A stretch of DNA of 64,000 nt from assembly GCA_950097015.1 (NCBI GenBank), contig CATNEN010000039.1:13672501-13736500 (forward strand), in the 5' to 3' direction. The translations under genes were made by a program, and so were the position numbers. How positions within the stretch are numbered: the first letter of the stretch is position 1; the number at the start of each line of letters is the position of its first letter. The notes under the pieces are model-generated. The model was given only the letters and a program-made list of their open reading frames with translations, was not told where the DNA came from and did not search any database. This DNA comes from Macrostomum hystrix. Taxonomy: Eukaryota; Platyhelminthes; Macrostomidae. Below, piece by piece: positions 21,836-33,602 of this stretch.

Positions 21836-24800
21836 CTTTCATGTCTCATCCCTCTCATGTCTCATCTCTCTGCTGTTTCATCTCTCCCTGTCTCATCTCT
21901 CCCGTGTCTCATCTCTCGCCTGTCTCATCTCTCTCCAGTCTCATCTCTCCCCTGTCTCATCTCTCTCCTGTCTCATCTCTCCCGTGTCTCATCTCTCGCC
22001 TGTCTCATCTCTCTCATGTCTCGTCTCTCTGCTGTTTCATCTCTCTGCTGTCTCATCTCTCTCCTGTCTCATCTCTCGCCTGTCTCATCTCTCTCCAGTC
22101 TCATCTCTCCCCTGTATCATCTCTCTCCTGTCTCATCTCTCCCGTGTCTCATCTCTCGCCTGTCTCATCTCTCTCATGTCTCGTCTCTCTGCTGTTTCAT
22201 CTCTCTGCTGTCTCATCTCTCTCCTGTCTCATCTCTCCCGTGTCTCATCTCTCTCGCCTGTCTCATCTCTCTGCTGTCTCGTCTCTCTGCTGTTTCATTT
22301 CTCTGCTGTCTCATCTCTCTCCTGTCTCATCTCTCTCCTGTCTCATCTCTCCCGTGTCTCATCTCTCCCGTGTCTCATCTCTCTCGCCTGTCTCATCTCT
22401 CTCCTGTCTCATCTCTCTGCTGTCTCATTTCTCTGCTGTTTCATCTCTCCCCTGTCTCATCTCTCACCTGTCTCATCTCTCCCGTGTCTCATCTCTCCCG
22501 TGTCTCATCTCTCTCGCCTGTCTCATCTCTCTCCTGTCTCATCTCTCTGCTGTCTCATCTCTCTGCTGTTTCATCTCTCCCCTGTCTCATCTCTCACCTG
22601 TCTCATCTCTCCCGTGTCTCATCTCTCCCGTGTCTCATCTCTCTCGCCTGTCTCATCTCTCTGCTGTCTCGTCTCTCTGCTGTTTCATCTCTCTGCTGTC
22701 TCATATCTCTGCTGTCTCATCTCTCTCGCCTGTCTCATCTCTCTCCTGTCTCATCTCTCCCGTGTCTCATCTCTCTCGCCTGTCTCATCTCTCTCCTGTC
22801 TCATCTCTCCCGTGTCTCATCTCTCGCCTGTCTCATCTCTCTGCTGTCTCATCTCTCCCGTGTCTCATCTCTCTCGCCTGTCTCATCTCTCTGCTGTCTC
22901 GTCTCTCTGCTGTTTCATCTCTCTGCTGTCTCATCTCTCTCCTGTCTCATCTATCCCGTTTCTCATCTCTCTCCTGTCTCATCTCTCCCGTGTCTCATCT
23001 CTCTCCTGTCTCATCTCTCTGCTGTCTCGTCTCTCTGCTGTCTCATCTCTCTGCTGTCTCATCTATCTCCTGTCTCATCTCTCCCGTGTCTCATCTCTCT
23101 CCTGTCTCATCTCTCCCGTGTCTCATCTCTCTCGCCTGTCTCTCTCTCTCCTGTCTCATCTCTCTGCTGTCTCGTCTCTCTGCTGTTTCATCTCTCTGCT
23201 GTCTCATCTCTCTCCTGTCTCATCTCTCCCGTGTCTCATCTCTCTCCTGTCTCATCTCTCTCCTGTCTCATCTCTCTCCTGTCTCATCTCTCCCGTGTCT
23301 CATCTCTCCACTGTCTCATCTCTCCATTGTCTCATCTCTCCATTGTCTCATCTCTCCATTGTCTCATCTCTCCATTGTCTCATCTCTCGCCTGTCTCATC
23401 TCTCTGCTGTCTCATCTCTCCCGTGTCTCATCTCTCTCGCCTGTCTCATCTCTCTGCTGTCTCGTCTCTCTGCTGTTTCATCTCTCTGCTGTCTCATCTC
23501 TCTCCTGTCTCATCTATCCCGTTTCTCATCTCTCTCCTGTCTCATCTCTCCCGTGTCTCATCTCTCTCCTGTCTCATCTCTCTGCTGTCTCGTCTCTCTG
23601 CTGTCTCATCTCTCTGCTGTCTCATCTCTCTCCTGTCTCATCTCTCCCGTGTCTCATCTCTCCCGTGTCTCATCTCTCGCCTGTCTCATCTCTCTGCTGT
23701 CTCATCTCTCCCGTGTCTCATCTCTCTCGCCTGTCTCATCTCTCTGCTGTCTCGTCTCTCTGCTGTTTCATCTCTCTGCTGTCTCATCTCTCTCCTGTCT
23801 CATCTATCCCGTTTCTCATCTCTCTCCTGTCTCATCTCTCCCGTGTCTCATCTCTCTCCTGTCTCATCTCTCTGCTGTCTCGTCTCTCTGCTGTCTCATC
23901 TCTCTGCTGTCTCATCTATCTCCTGTCTCATCTCTCCCGTGTCTCATCTCTCTCCTGTCTCATCTCTCCCGTGTCTCATCTCTCTCGCCTGTCTCTCTCT
24001 CTCCTGTCTCATCTCTCTGCTGTCTCGTCTCTCTGCTGTTTCATCTCTCTGCTGTCTCATCTCTCTCCTGTCTCATCTCTCCCGTGTCTCATCTCTCTCC
24101 TGTCTCATCTCTCTCCTGTCTCATCTCTCTCCTGTCTCATCTCTCCCGTGTCTCATCTCTCCACTGTCTCATCTCTCCATTGTCTCATCTCTCCATTGTC
24201 TCATCTCTCCATTGTCTCATCTCTCCATTGTCTCATCTCTCCACTGTCTCATCTCTCCACTGTCTCATCTCTCCATTGTCTCATCTCTCCATTGTCTCAT
24301 CTCTCCATTGTCTCATCTCTCCATTGTCTCATCTCTCCATTGTCTCATCTCTCAATTGTCTCATCTCTCCATTGTCTCATCTCTCCATTGTCTCATCTCT
24401 CCATTGTCTCATCTCTCCATTGTCTCATCTCTCCATTGTCTCATCTCTCCATTGTCTCATCTCTCCATTGTCTCATCTCTCCATTGTCTCATCTCTCCAT
24501 TGTCTCATCTCTCCATTGTCTCATCTCTCAATTGTCTCATCTCTCCATTGTCTCATCTCTCAATTGTCTCATCTCTCCATTGTCTCATCTCTCCATTGTC
24601 TCATCTCTCCATTGTCTCATCTCTCCATTGTCTCATCTCTCCATTGTCTCATCTCTCCACTGTCTCATCTCTCCATTGTCTCATCTCTCCACTGTCTCAT
24701 CTCTCCATTGTCTCATCTCTCCATTGTCTCATCTCTCCATTGTCTCATCTCTCCACTGTCTCATCTCTCCATTGTCTCATCTCTCCATTGTCTCATCTCT

Positions 24801-24995
24801 CCATTGTCTCATCTCTCCATTGTCTCATCTCTCCATTGTCTCATCTCTCCATTGTCTCATCTCTCCATTGTCTCATCTCTCCACTGTCTCATCTCTCCAT
24901 TGTCTCATCTCTCCATTGTCTCATCTCTCCATTGTCTCATCTCTCCATTGTCTCATCTCTCCACTGTCTCATCTCTCCACTGTCTCATCTTTCGC
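21836..24995. repeat. 16-bp satellite TCTCATCTCTCCATTG, 3.2 kb
   Basis: About 198 copies of a 16-bp pyrimidine-rich unit. The left two thirds mix variants (CCTG, CGTG, GCTG, TTTC) in higher-order blocks: landmark strings CTCGCCTGTCTCTC (23131, 23984) and CTATCCCGTTTC (22951, 23804) each recur 853 bp apart. The right third (from about 24170) is nearly homogeneous CCATTG. The unit has no stop in any forward phase, so three overlapping frames of more than 1000 codons arise; they are not genes. The same unit recurs at 59.5 kb. Confidence 0.97.
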
Positions 24996-25623
24996 GTGTC
25001 TCATACGTATACAGACAATCTCACACAGTTAGTCATTTATGTAAGCTACATCTTTACTAAAATGTCTCATCATCATGTCTGACTCAGATTCATTCATTAA
25101 TGTAAGTTCTACGGGTATGATATCTTTTTTAGGCCAAGCACGTGTCTAGAAAATGTGGCGGAAATTGCTTAATAAATATTGTCGTGCCTATTGTAGCAGC
25201 CGACACTAATGGGCTGAGAGCAGGCTTAGCGGAAGCAGCAGACAGGTGCATCAAACAAAAGGAGCAGAAAAAACACTAGGCACAAGCAATTATTGTGTAA
25301 AAAAACATGCCCTTAAAATATCCTTCTGTCACTATCCTTCTTTTTATCTACGAAATTTTACTGCTAATACAGCGTTGAAACACTGCGATCAACGTTGCTT
25401 AATTTATCATGGCTGGAGTCCCAATTCCCTTAACAGCCAGGCCTAATCTGAGATGATTTCAGTGCTCCTAATCGATAACTTGAAGCTTGCTAATTACGAA
25501 CTTAATTCAATAGGGTATAGGCCTAATGGAGAGCACTTTGTCTTTCGGTATCCATGTGATCTGGGCCTGCGGCTCTCACACAATGACAAGGATCGCTTTT
25601 TGAGCCCACTTTGTCACGCCTTT
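24996..25623. other. Unique spacer between satellites
   Basis: No convincing exon or RNA. Short open frames here have no coding character. Confidence 0.4.
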
Positions 25624-26143
25624 CTAGTGAACACGGTGAACACTAACTACCTGATCTGTGTGAACACTAGCTACTTGATCTGTGTGAACACTAGCTACCT
25701 GATCTGTGTGGACACTAGCTACCTGATCTGTGTGAACACTAGCTACCTGATCTGTGTGAACACTAGCTACCTGATCTGTGTGAACACTAACTACCTGATC
25801 TGTGTGAACACTAACTACCTGATCTGTGTGAACACTAACTACCTGATCTGTGTGAACACTAACTACCTGATCTGTGTGAACACTAACTACCTGATCTGTG
25901 TGAACACTAACTACCTGATCTGTGTGAACACTAGCTACTTGATCTGTGTGAACACTAGCTACTTGATCTGTGTGAACACTAGCTACCTGATCTGTGTGAA
26001 CACTAACTACCTGATCTGTGTGAACACTAGCTACCTGATCTGTGTGAACACTAGCTACCTGATCTGTGTGAACACTAACTACCTGATCTGTGTGAACACT
26101 AACTACCTGATCTGTGTGAACACTAACTACCTGATCTGTGAAC
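25624..26143. repeat. 24-bp minisatellite
   Basis: About 21 copies of a 24-bp unit with core CTACCTGATCTGTGTGAACA, varying at CTAA/CTAG and ACC/ACT. Because 24 is a multiple of three, both strands stay open and give an 8-residue peptide repeat. No start, splice or codon context supports translation. Confidence 0.95.
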
Positions 26144-26487
26144 ATCTACAAGCTTTTTGGCTATGTATTTAAACCAGTATGAAAGGCGTAGCTCTGCTTC
26201 AGGTTTTGCATTTATTTGCCCAGTAAAACACAATGATACAATGACTGTACTGCCAAAGGAATATTCTACTTTGAAAGTTACGCTACTCCCAGACAAACCA
26301 GATGTAAGACAAATTGTATCAATTTCCAACTAGTTTATAAAATTATATTGCATTTACGCAAAGCAATGGCAGTTTTACAAATTATTGAATTTAAACTGTT
26401 GCTTTTCTTACTCTACAATGCAGTTCTTGAAATCATTTCTTGATTTAATCTGCTTTAAATTGTCTCATACACTTTTCCTGAAATTCC
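26144..26487. other. Spacer, AT-rich
   Basis: No feature recognised. Confidence 0.35.
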
Positions 26488-27748
26488 GAGCCACAGTCCT
26501 TCAGTCAGTCCTTCAGTCAGTCAGTCAGTCAGTCAGTCAGTCAGTCAGTCAGTCAGTCAGTCAGTCAGTCAGTCAGTCAGTCAGTCAGTCCTTCAGTCAG
26601 TCCTTCAGTCAGTCAGTCAGTCAGTCAGTCAGTCAGTCAGTCAGTCAGTCAGTCAGTCAGTCAGTCAGTCAGTCAGTCAGTCAGTCAGTCAGTCAGTCAG
26701 TCAGTCAGTCAGTCAGTCAGTCAGTCAGTCAGTCAGTCAGTCAGTCAGTCAGTCAGTCAGTCAGTCAGTCAGTCAGTCAGTCAGTCAGTCAGTCAGTCAG
26801 TCAGTCAGTCAGTCAGTCAGTCAGTCAGTCAGTCAGTCAGTCAGTCAGTCAGTCAGTCAGTCAGTCAGTCAGTCAGTCAGTCAGTCAGTCAGTCAGTCAG
26901 TCAGTCAGTCAGTCAGTCAGTCAGTCAGTCAGTCAGTCAGTCAGTCAGTCAGTCAGTCAGTCAGTCAGTCAGTCAGTCAGTCAGTCAGTCAGTCAGTCAG
27001 TCAGTCAGTCAGTCAGTCAGTCAGTCAGTCAGTCAGTCAGTCAGTCAGTCAGTCAGTCAGTCAGTCAGTCAGTCAGTCAGTCAGTCAGTCAGTCAGTCAG
27101 TCAGTCAGTCAGTCAGTCAGTCAGTCAGTCAGTCAGTCAGTCAGTCAGTCAGTCAGTCAGTCAGTCAGTCAGTCAGTCAGTCAGTCAGTCAGTCAGTCAG
27201 TCAGTCAGTCAGTCAGTCAGTCAGTCAGTCAGTCAGTCAGTCAGTCAGTCAGTCAGTCAGTCAGTCCTTCAGTCAGTCAGTCAGTCAGTCAGTCAGTCAG
27301 TCAGTCAGTCAGTCAGTCAGTCAGTCAGTCAGTCAGTCAGTCAGTCAGTCAGTCAGTCAGTCAGTCAGTCAGTCAGTCAGTCAGTCAGTCAGTCAGTCAG
27401 TCAGTCAGTCAGTCAGTCAGTCAGTCAGTCAGTCAGTCAGTCAGTCAGTCAGTCAGTCAGTCAGTCAGTCAGTCAGTCAGTCAGTCAGTCAGTCAGTCAG
27501 TCAGTCAGTCAGTCAGTCAGTCAGTCAGTCAGTCAGTCAGTCAGTCAGTCAGTCAGTCAGTCAGTCAGTCAGTCAGTCAGTCAGTCAGTCAGTCAGTCAG
27601 TCAGTCAGTCAGTCAGTCAGTCAGTCAGTCAGTCAGTCAGTCAGTCAGTCAGTCAGTCAGTCAGTCAGTCAGTCAGTCAGTCAGTCAGTCAGTCAGTCAG
27701 TCAGTCAGTCAGTCAGTCAGTCAGTCAGTCAGTCAGTCAGTCTGTCAG
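26488..27748. repeat. (CAGT)n microsatellite, about 1.26 kb
   Basis: More than 300 nearly perfect CAGT units, broken only by a few CCTT units, four of them in the first 120 bp and one near 27265. The long Ser-Gln-Ser-Val frame is repeat translation. Confidence 0.98.
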
Positions 27749-28229
27749 CAGTTCAGATCCCTTATGTAGAGCGCAAAGTGTTTTAAAAGGCTCACCTGAA
27801 ATTCATTTTAACCAGCGCGCTGTACTGATTTCAAAATCGTGTTTTCTCGATAACGCAGTAATGTATAGTGTGATTCAGTCAGATCAACGTGTGTGATTAT
27901 TTCAAACACAGGTATCGATTCCGGGAGCAGAGAAGCGGGCAGGAATTTCCTGAAAGGGTTAAATTTCTGCAGCCAAAATTAGGCAGCCAATCCCCAGAAG
28001 CCAATACGAATCCAAAGCCAATCATTCACATTACCCGAAAAAACGTAGAAACTCCGTTCACATTCAAACTCTCGTACTATTAGTATTAGAGAATGCAAGC
28101 GTTGATTATGCAAATTTATCTATTTTACATTCCGCTGCTTTAAAATAACAGGATACTAAAAAGTATACAGGATGTGTTTAACAATAGACACGCAACAAGC
28201 GAGGTAGCAATTTTGTCCATTCCGCTAAA
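27749..28229. other. Spacer between microsatellite arrays
   Basis: No gene or RNA recognised. Confidence 0.35.
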
Positions 28230-29072
28230 TCCTTTGGTTCGTTTCTTCTGCTTTGGTTCGTTTCTTCTGCTTTGGTTCGTTTCTTCTGCTTTGGTTCGTT
28301 TCTTCTGCTTTAGTTCGTTTCTTCTGCTTTGGTTCGTTTCTTCTGCTTTGGTTCGTTTCTTCTGCTTTGGTTCGTTTCTTCTGCTTTGGTTCGTTTCTTC
28401 TGCTTTGGTTCGTTTCTTCTGCTTTGGTTCGTTTCTTCTGCTTTGGTTCGTTTCTTCTGCTTTGGTTCGTTTCTTCTGCTTTGGTTCGTTTCTTCTGCTT
28501 TGGTTCGTTTCTTCTGCTTTGGTTCGTTTCTTCTGCTTTGGTTCGTTTCTTCTGCTTTGGTTCGTTTCTTCTGCTTTGGTTCGTTTCTTCTGCTTTGGTT
28601 CGTTTCTTCTGCTTTGGTTCGTTTCTTCTGCTTTGGTTCGTTTCTTCTGCTTTGGTTCGTTTCTTCTGCTTTGGTTCGTTTTTTCTGCTTTGGTTCGTTT
28701 CTTCTGCTTTGGTTCGTTTCTTCTGCTTTGGTTCGTTTCTTCTGCTTTGGTTCGTTTCTTCTGGTTTAGTTCGTTTCTTCTGGTTTAGTTCGTTTCTTCT
28801 GGTTTAGTTCGTTTCTTCTGGTTTAGTTCGTTTCTTCTGCTTTAGTTCGTTTCTTCTGCTTTGGTTCGTTTCTTCTGCTTTGGTTCGTTTCTTCTGCTTT
28901 AGTTCGTTTCTTCTGGTTTGGTTCGTTTCTTCTGCTTTGGTTCGTTTCTTCTGCTTTGGTTCGTTTCTTCTGCTTTGGTTCGTTTCTTCTGGTTTGGTTC
29001 GTTTCTTCTGGTTTGGTTCGTTTCTTCTGCTTTGGTTCGTTTCTTCTGGTTTGGTTCGTTTCTTCTGCTTAC
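28230..29072. repeat. 19-bp minisatellite CTTTGGTTCGTTTCTTCTG
   Basis: About 44 copies of a 19-bp unit. The first part is nearly invariant; after about 28760 CTTTAG and GGTTTAG/GGTTTGG variants appear. The unit lacks stops in most phases, which creates several overlapping spurious frames. Confidence 0.97.
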
Positions 29073-29759
29073 ATTACCCAAGCTTACATTATTTGATTAT
29101 TGCAACGCCTGCCGATTAAAGTACGCTAGGCTATATTTATGATGCGTTACCATGGTCACCGCAATGAAGAGTCTCAGAACTGGATGTACGTACTTTATAT
29201 TGAATTATGCATTAGACCTCAACTAGAGACAACTGACTAACAAATACACTGCTTTTTTTCACCAGGAAAGCTTCGTTAACTGACGGTCAGGCAAAAAAGT
29301 TTTGCTTCGTTCATATATCTGTCGACAAAAACAGCTCTGGACAAATATTTGAATTGCGAAATAGTCGATAGCAGCACAGCCGGGCGGTACATTGGATCGC
29401 TATATATGGACATAGAGATGAAGATTATTCCAGAGTGAGGGGGAGAGAGTACACAATCAAGTGGGATGGCTCTCTTCAGTGCTCAATTGCCTGTGATTGA
29501 CTGAGACTCAGCCCCGGATAGCCGATTTCCAGCTGGGCAAACACGCATTACCCAGCCGGCACGGACACCACATTCCAAGCATAATAACTTTGCCTGGCTT
29601 CCCGGCGTTGCTATGGCAACACTGTTATACTCACCCGCGGACATATTAATGCGCACCTGGCTACATGTCTGCCCGAGGCCTAAATGCGTACAGAACGGAG
29701 CTTTGGAAACCAGAAAAAGCAAAAGAGGAACCGGTAGAGATCAAGCTTCAGGTGTGTCA
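29073..29759. other. 5' flank of the DEG/ENaC gene
   Basis: Holds the presumed promoter. A CTTCAG splice-acceptor-like site ends at 29751, eight bases before the chosen ATG. An in-frame ATG at 29613 would add 49 residues with no family similarity. Confidence 0.4.
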
Positions 29760-32014
29760 ATGTCAACCGACCAGCTGCCGCAGTCAAAGTCGCGCAGCGG
29801 CTGCTGCTGCTCTTGCTTGCCAGCTAGACGGGCGATTCTGAGCCAAGCGGCTGCCGAGTCAACCGCCCATGGTCTGTCCAGAACCGTGGGCGATGATCGT
29901 CACTGGGTTGTGCGAGTGATCTGGCTGCTGGCTTTCATTGCCGTTGTCGGTCTGCTGCTCCAACAGCTGGTCCAGGCTGTCAACCGCCTGGCTAGCCAGC
30001 CAGTCAGCACCTCCGTGTTGCCGAACGCGGAACAATTCGTGTTTCCTGACATCCATATCTGCCCCTATCCAATGGTATCGGCCAGCTACTCGGCCACAAT
30101 GAGCTCTGCCGATCTCAACTACACCGACTGGCAAATTGAACGCATCTCAAAAGTGCTTCGTGCGGCCAACATTACCGGCGAAGAGTTGAGCCGGCTCACC
30201 GCCCAGATTTTCACTTCGACTGTGCCGTACAGGTTTCTAGTAAGCAACATGGGCATGCGAATGGAGCAGACCATCATTGGAGCTTCTGTTCAGCCGGTGA
30301 CGCGAAATCTCGCGCTCGGCGTTGACATCGTCAACTTGAATCACTACAAGTTTCTGAACTGCTTCACCGTTCGTATGAGCAGCAGTCTGACCCAGAACTT
30401 GCTGAGCAGTGTCATGGGTTACCTGGACATTTCACTGTATGCCGATGCCACCTACAGTGCGACCCTGAAGCTGGCGAACGGCACCATTGATGTCAGGGGC
30501 CTCGGATTCATTAACTACGACATGCAAGTCGGATCTGGGTTCCGCTTGTACTTTACCGAGCGAGGCCGATACCCAGACGAATATAGTACTTCGGTTGCTG
30601 TGAGTCCGGGGTTTCAACATTTTATCAGCCTCAGCATGAGAATCACAACGTTGTCAAAGGACAAGAAGCAGTGCGCCAGTGACACCCCGGCTCAAAAAAT
30701 CTTTGATCCAGCAACTCTAGAGCCTGTTGAATACACCTACAGCCTAGGATGTGAGTGGTCGCATCGCTATGTCCTCTAATGTGCATTCGATATGCTTGCA
30801 CTAATTTCTTGATTAGGGGGGTCGGTGGCAGAGCGGTTACCGCGTTTGCCTCTCGCGCCAAGGTCCCTGAGCTCGATTCCGCGGCGAGTCCACTTTAATT
30901 TGGGGCGCAGACGCGGAGAGAAGGTTTGGGTGCTTGTCGTGAAATGTTGGCCCTTGAGGGCCAAACTCCAAGGCGCAGTGAAAGTGTACACTGCCTGACG
31001 ATTAGAAAGTCTGGGCAGATGTACTCTCCCGTGTGAACGTGTGCCTGCGTACAGATAGTACCTACGTACGAAAAATTGATTGTCTCATCACTTACATTAC
31101 ATTATTCATGGCTTCGCATTGTTTATTCGATCAGACCATGATTTCACGGAGAGCAGTTCAAAAATATTTTTTCATTTTCCTTTGCAGCCTGCTACTCAAA
31201 GTCGCTGTCGAACATTTTTCGTGAACTGGGATTAAACTGTTACATTCCCGGCTACGGTCCGATAATGTACGAGGATAGGAACTTGGTCTCCTGCAACAAT
31301 TTCAGCACACAGCTCGATGAGTACTACTCTTCAAATATACCGCTTAGCAGTGTGCTCAACAATGTGTACATGGTCCAGAGACTTTATAATGGTTCGGCTA
31401 TAGATAATATGGTCAACTCGAGCAGCAAAATGCAGTCGGATTGTGCTTACGGCAAGCCATGCGATGAGCGCATCTACGAGCCAGCTGTGGCATCGGTCCT
31501 GTTCCCATTGCGCCAGGGCCTTGGGGTTGAGCTGATCAGAATCTTTAAAGAGCTGACGTTAAGTAGGCAAAATTTGAATTACTCCGTGCCTGGGCGCGAG
31601 TGGATGGTGAAATTATTTGACGCAGCCTATGGCCCCAATGGAACAGCTGCGGCCGAGCAGGAGCTAGTCACTGCCGCCGCGGAGAACATTGTCCGGCTAC
31701 AGATCCAGGCGGGCGAGTTGAGCTCAACAATGCTCAAACAGGACATCTCGTATACTTTCCGGGATCTAATGGCCGGCGTTGGCGGTCTCATGGGCTTGTT
31801 CATGGGCGGTAGTGTTTTGACACTGCTCGAACTCGTGGAACTGGGCGTCAGCCTTGTGGTCGGACGCCGGCTAACGGAGCAGTCAGCCGGAGCAGACGGA
31901 GAGGCGCCTAGTGACCCCAGAAGTCTGGGCAACGATCGTCACCAACAGCAGCTTGAGCTGTGCTCAGTTGAAGATAACGACCGAGATTTGACAGCTGGTA
32001 AGACTTACTTTTGA
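29760..32014 (+). CDS. DEG/ENaC family sodium channel subunit
   Basis: Two exons, 29760-30750 and 31188-32014 (donor GAT|GTGAGT, acceptor TTTGCAG), give 605 residues. The N-terminus has a CCCSC cluster and the conserved gating HG motif (STAHGLS, residues 35-41). TM1 is about 49-70 (HWVVRVIWLLAFIAVVG). FVFPDIHICPYP (about 94-105) is the family's post-TM1 signature. A large extracellular region with Cys pairs follows (SCYSKSL, GLNCYIPGY). The pore end reads GGLMGLFMGGSVLTLLELVE, with the GxS selectivity filter as GGS, then TM2. Such subunits form trimeric, amiloride-sensitive channels gated by peptides, acid or force; the gating mode cannot be inferred. An AATAAA at 32055, 41 bp after the TGA, supports this 3' end, though a GTAAGA at 31998 could be a donor. 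The intron carries a SINE. Confidence 0.93.
30815..31060 (+). mobile_element. tRNA-derived SINE, family A, in DEG/ENaC intron
   Basis: Starts GGTCGGTGGCAGAGCGGTTA, an A-box like that of tRNA-Leu/Ser, then the B-box CTCGATTCC. A body follows with TTTGGGGCGCAGACGCG, GGGCCAAACTCCAAGGC and CAGATGTA...GTGTGCCTGCGTAC. It fills more than half of the 437-bp intron in sense orientation. Copies occur at 40990, 52900, 57765 and 63362. Confidence 0.85.
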
Positions 32015-32879
32015 CGGCGAGTAATCTATAACTATCGACTTTATCACCTGGTATAATAAATATAATTTTTTCTACACGCTCTTTTCCAGAGTAATTTGTT
32101 TTACACGTAAAAGTTCATACTGTCAAGAGTTGGAGCGCCTACGAGTACAGGTCACCATTTAGTTACGTTCATTTGGTACTCCGTCTCTAGGTGCTCTGGT
32201 TAACAGTAGAAAGGCCACTGCTCACTATTTTCCCCCAAGGGGGAAACGCCACGGGATAGTATCAAATACCAACTGCCTACCTAACGATACCTCCCAAACC
32301 GAATGACCCATTTTTGTCAAAGTCCTTATTATGGATAAAAACTTTCACCACTTTACAATGATTTAAATTTTAAAGTTGTCAAAGCATCGTCCTTCGGACC
32401 TTCAACAAAAGCAGCCGTCTTTGAGATGCTGATCGGGTGTTGAAAGTACCGATTGAAAGTCCCCGCCGATGCCCCAGACGGCGATGAAGAGGACACTGGT
32501 GACTGAGATCATTCGGGATCCCGCCTATTAGAATTGTTATTATTTTAGAGGACTATCTACGGTAGAGATGAAGCAAGATCCAAATTCTAACCTGTTATAC
32601 TCTTTTTGTTATTTGAATTTTCGATGGAATAATAAATTCGAGAAAAACTATAAACATATTCTGTTCGAATAAGCATCATCCATTATTGACCAATTTATAA
32701 CTTCTCTGCCGAAAGAACGGATCAAGCCTTTCTTGTTGTATTTCTTGTTGCCTGAAACTGTACAATCAACCGCATATAAATTATCAGGCAAAACCGATCG
32801 TTTGAAAGCTAGTGGCTTTCTCTGAGGATTGTTATCATTATAATTTTTGTGTTCGGTACAGTTAAGCTTCATTTTCCAA
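32015..32879. other. Region between DEG/ENaC and lectin genes (convergent)
   Basis: Holds the 3' ends of both genes: AATAAA for the channel at 32055; no clear signal seen for the lectin. CCCCCAAGGGGG near 32231 is a short palindrome. No other gene recognised. Confidence 0.4.
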
Positions 32880-33602
32880 TCAAAACAGGCTAAATTTGAT
32901 CCAATCGGGACTGTTCTCAATTTCCTGCTCAACATAGGAGTCGGCAAAGTCTAGCAGGCGACACAATTTGAGCTTGCCGTTGTACAGAACGTGCCGGCTT
33001 CTACTATCGATGGTAGCATGGTACAGGCACATCAGAGCGTTGTCGATTTGCGGAACATCAGTGAAGCAGTAGGCAGAGTGGTACAGCACTCGCTTGAATT
33101 CAGTTAACAGCCAGGCGCCGCCAGTTCTCATGCGCCTCTGCAGATTCTCAAACTCGCAGATAAAGCCGTATCGAGTGTAGCAAGTCATGTCCGCAATCAA
33201 GTGGCTTGTCTTTCTCAGACAGAACTCACCGCTGCCGCCAGTCAGGTAGTTCAGCACCGAGCTGTCATTTGGGAAAACACCGTTACCGTTGATCCTCTGC
33301 CAGCCAGCAGGGCTTTCTCCGCGAATGTCTGCGAGACTGGACAGTCCCACCCAGAGCTGGAACGGGTCAGTGTTGGCGCTGCTTATATTGCCATTCCTCA
33401 GCAGCTTTATGGACTCGTACGAGTTAACGAGCTCGCCTCCGATCAAGTCGCATTGTCTATTGGCTGAGCACCAGTTGTAGCTTTGAGCAATGTTTACAAA
33501 TACACACAAGCCAGCTTCAACGTTGAATGGAGCAGGGCATTGAAGGGCATGAGTTAGAGTCAACAGAGACCAAAGATTGGCCAGTAACAACAGTCGTAAC
33601 AT
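32880..33602 (-). CDS. Secreted C-type lectin-like domain protein
   Basis: A single-exon frame of 240 residues starting with a signal peptide (MLRLLLLANLWSLLTLTHAL). A C-type lectin-like domain spans about 22-151: paired Cys at 22, 33, 45 and 51, QLWVGLSSL (the WIGL block), GWQRING, then C128, C141 and YGFICEF with C149, the terminal CTLD cysteines. The calcium and sugar motifs EPN/QPD and WND are absent, so sugar binding by the classical site is unlikely. About 90 C-terminal residues have two or three further Cys and no known domain. It is probably secreted, with a recognition, adhesive or immune-type role; the ligand is unknown. Confidence 0.88.
   Translation of the reverse strand: MLRLLLLANLWSLLTLTHALQCPAPFNVEAGLCVFVNIAQSYNWCSANRQCDLIGGELVNSYESIKLLRNGNISSANTDPFQLWVGLSSLADIRGESPAGWQRINGNGVFPNDSSVLNYLTGGSGEFCLRKTSHLIADMTCYTRYGFICEFENLQRRMRTGGAWLLTEFKRVLYHSAYCFTDVPQIDNALMCLYHATIDSRSRHVLYNGKLKLCRLLDFADSYVEQEIENSPDWIKFSLF

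Noticed and set aside
21640-25082. Three overlapping forward frames of about 1100 codons (Ser-Leu-His-Cys-Leu-Ile type repeats)
   Set aside because: They arise because a 16-bp satellite unit without stops is read in all three phases. The first also begins antisense to the GPCR gene.
25453-26172. Plus- and minus-strand frames with an 8-residue peptide repeat
   Set aside because: The repeat period of 24 bp keeps both strands open. There are no splice sites, signal or conserved flanks that would make it a repeat protein.
26385-27896. 503-codon Ser-Gln-Ser-Val frame
   Set aside because: Direct translation of the (CAGT)n microsatellite with no gene context.
30815-30890. tRNA-like sequence with A and B boxes (also at 63300-63352 and 63550-63622)
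   Set aside because: Stems do not pair well and each is joined to a dispersed SINE body, so these are SINE heads, not tRNA genes.
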